DNA of 64,000 bases. Source: Paenibacillus sp. PAMC 26794 (GTDB taxonomy: Bacteria > Bacillota > Bacilli > Paenibacillales > Paenibacillaceae). Below the pieces are notes generated by a model that was given only the letters and a program-made list of their open reading frames with translations, did not search any database and was not told the DNA's origin. Positions within the stretch are counted from its first letter, which is position 1; every line of letters begins with the position of its first letter. The stretch spans positions 248,001-312,000 of the forward strand of contig NZ_ANHX01000011.1 of the NCBI RefSeq assembly GCF_000316035.1, read 5' to 3'. Shown here one piece after another: positions 62,975 to 64,000 of this stretch. The position numbers and the translations under genes were made by a program.

Positions 62975-64000
62975 ATGAGATTGTTTAATTCACGGTGGGG
63001 ACGCTTTGTAGCAGCAGGAACTATGGCGATTATGCTTGGTTCTGTTCTAAGCGGATGCACAGTCATAAGTGACCCCAAGGGTTTGATGAGAAAACCAATG
63101 ATGTCCACCGATAAGGAGAAACTGTACAATGTGGTTCAGGTTAAACTGCCACCAGAGAGCACGTTGATCCGTCCCAAGGATATGAATAATACCAGTATGA
63201 TTCGGGTGGAAGACCTGAACGGGGATGGAACTCGGGAAGCGATTGTTTTTTATGAGACACCAAATGAGAATGTACGAATCCATGGCATGATTTTGGAAGA
63301 GCAGGGAGGCACATGGGTTAAAAAACTTACATTTGATGTGCCGGGAAATGAGCTGCAATCCTTTAAAGTATTGGATATTACGAATGACGGAAATCCGGAT
63401 ATTATTCTTGGTGTAAGTTTGCAGGAGCAGAAGGCCCTGACTGCATATTCCTACAAGGGTGGGGCACTGGAGCAGGTCTTGGGTGGAGTGCCGTATAATC
63501 AATATATCATTGATGATGCGCAGGGGAACACGCTGGATTTGAGCGGAGATGGTAAAAGTGATTTTGTTATCATTTCGCTGAACAATAGCGGCTTTGCAAC
63601 CATTGCGTTATACCAGTACGAAGATGGCAGCTTCAAGGAAGTTGATCGGGTGCAGACCGATTATACGGTTAAAGAAGTTTATAATGCTCTGGGCGGAGAG
63701 ATCGCCGAAGGACAGATGGGCATTGTACTGGATGCTGAGCTGGATGATCGGAGTTCCTTCTCGCAAATTATGTATGTTAAGGATAACAAGTTAGTCAATG
63801 CTTTCAAATCACCGGATCAAACGTATAGAGATGACAAAATTTTAAGCGGTGATGTTGATAATGATGGTATTATTGAGTTTGGACTTAAAGAGACTCCAAA
63901 AGGCTGGGAGCATTACGTATTTGACTCTCGGTTGTGGTTTTACACCTATTATCAGTGGGATGGCAAAGACAGCAAGAAATTTGTCTCGTTCCAATTCCGG
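62975..64000 (+). CDS. Lipoprotein with VCBS/FG-GAP-like repeats (3' end outside the window)
   Basis: The open frame runs from ATG 62975 to the window edge, 342 codons without a stop. A lipobox LSGC follows a hydrophobic signal (FVAAGTMAIMLGSVLSGC). Downstream there are at least four Asp-rich repeats of VCBS/FG-GAP type: VEDLNGDGTREAIVFYE, VLDITNDGNPDIILGV, LDLSGDGKSDFVII and GDVDNDGIIEFGL, probably binding calcium in a beta-propeller. Anchored to the membrane outside the cell; 17 bp after the ABC ATPase, so co-transcribed with it. Ribosome site is weak (AAAGAG). Confidence 0.85.
   Translation, partial: MRLFNSRWGRFVAAGTMAIMLGSVLSGCTVISDPKGLMRKPMMSTDKEKLYNVVQVKLPPESTLIRPKDMNNTSMIRVEDLNGDGTREAIVFYETPNENVRIHGMILEEQGGTWVKKLTFDVPGNELQSFKVLDITNDGNPDIILGVSLQEQKALTAYSYKGGALEQVLGGVPYNQYIIDDAQGNTLDLSGDGKSDFVIISLNNSGFATIALYQYEDGSFKEVDRVQTDYTVKEVYNALGGEIAEGQMGIVLDAELDDRSSFSQIMYVKDNKLVNAFKSPDQTYRDDKILSGDVDNDGIIEFGLKETPKGWEHYVFDSRLWFYTYYQWDGKDSKKFVSFQFR

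Noticed and set aside
1..64000. CRISPR array, tRNA or rRNA genes
   Set aside because: No regularly spaced short repeats and no tRNA cloverleaf or rRNA-like conserved blocks were seen on either strand.

Overview
The window looks like a chromosomal segment of a low-to-moderate GC Firmicute, most probably a Paenibacillus. This is inferred from gene content: a lexA/yneA/DUF896 cluster, a PdhABCD operon of Bacillus type, a TPP-riboswitch thiamine operon with tenI-thiO-thiS-thiG-thiF, frequent TTG/GTG starts behind strong AGGAGG sites, and Bacillus-like SOS and Fur boxes. No tRNA, rRNA or CRISPR array was found.

Region 1 (1-9,300) is a decayed accessory island. It holds a tyrosine integrase, a small XRE repressor-like gene, a phosphotransferase gene, a truncated phage-tail fragment, three frame-shifted gene remnants (CD3324-like, EcsC-like, and one unknown), and an IS3-family element with a 4-bp target duplication and a broken orfB. 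It also has a diverged ~340-bp direct repeat, a 30-bp repeat, and an intact two-gene unit made of a small membrane protein and a secreted protein with a glycine-rich hydrophobic segment.

Region 2 (9,300-25,400) is core housekeeping. It contains an aldehyde dehydrogenase, the SOS pair lexA/yneA, mtnD divergent from metH, rnz, and a tightly packed operon (HAD phosphatase, Fpg-like glycosylase, endonuclease IV, receiver-like protein, thioredoxin-like protein, YlmA-like ABC ATPase, RlmM-like methyltransferase).

Region 3 (25,400-36,100) is the most unusual part: a ten-gene operon resembling a Tad/Flp (type IVc pilus) assembly system, rebuilt in a non-canonical way. The first gene fuses a Ser/Thr kinase to a TadZ/CpaE-like domain. 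It is followed by a CpaB-like SAF protein, two more TadZ-like proteins, a CpaF-like ATPase that carries an N-terminal membrane segment, one long protein that appears to join TadB and TadC, and four single-pass pilin-like proteins. No prepilin peptidase or secretin gene is present. A promoter followed by a terminator-like leader hairpin precedes the operon.

Region 4 (36,100-64,000) is again mostly core. It holds an ABC-F protein, the TPP riboswitch and thiamine genes, a response regulator with a degenerate receiver, an NlpC/P60 hydrolase, thiN, a TRIC channel, a low-molecular-weight phosphatase, an esterase, pdhABCD, thyA-folA, gltD, fur with a perfect palindromic Fur box, topB, a HAD hydrolase, an ArsR-like regulator, a small palindromic repeat element, an MFS transporter, an ABC ATPase, and a lipoprotein that runs off the right edge.
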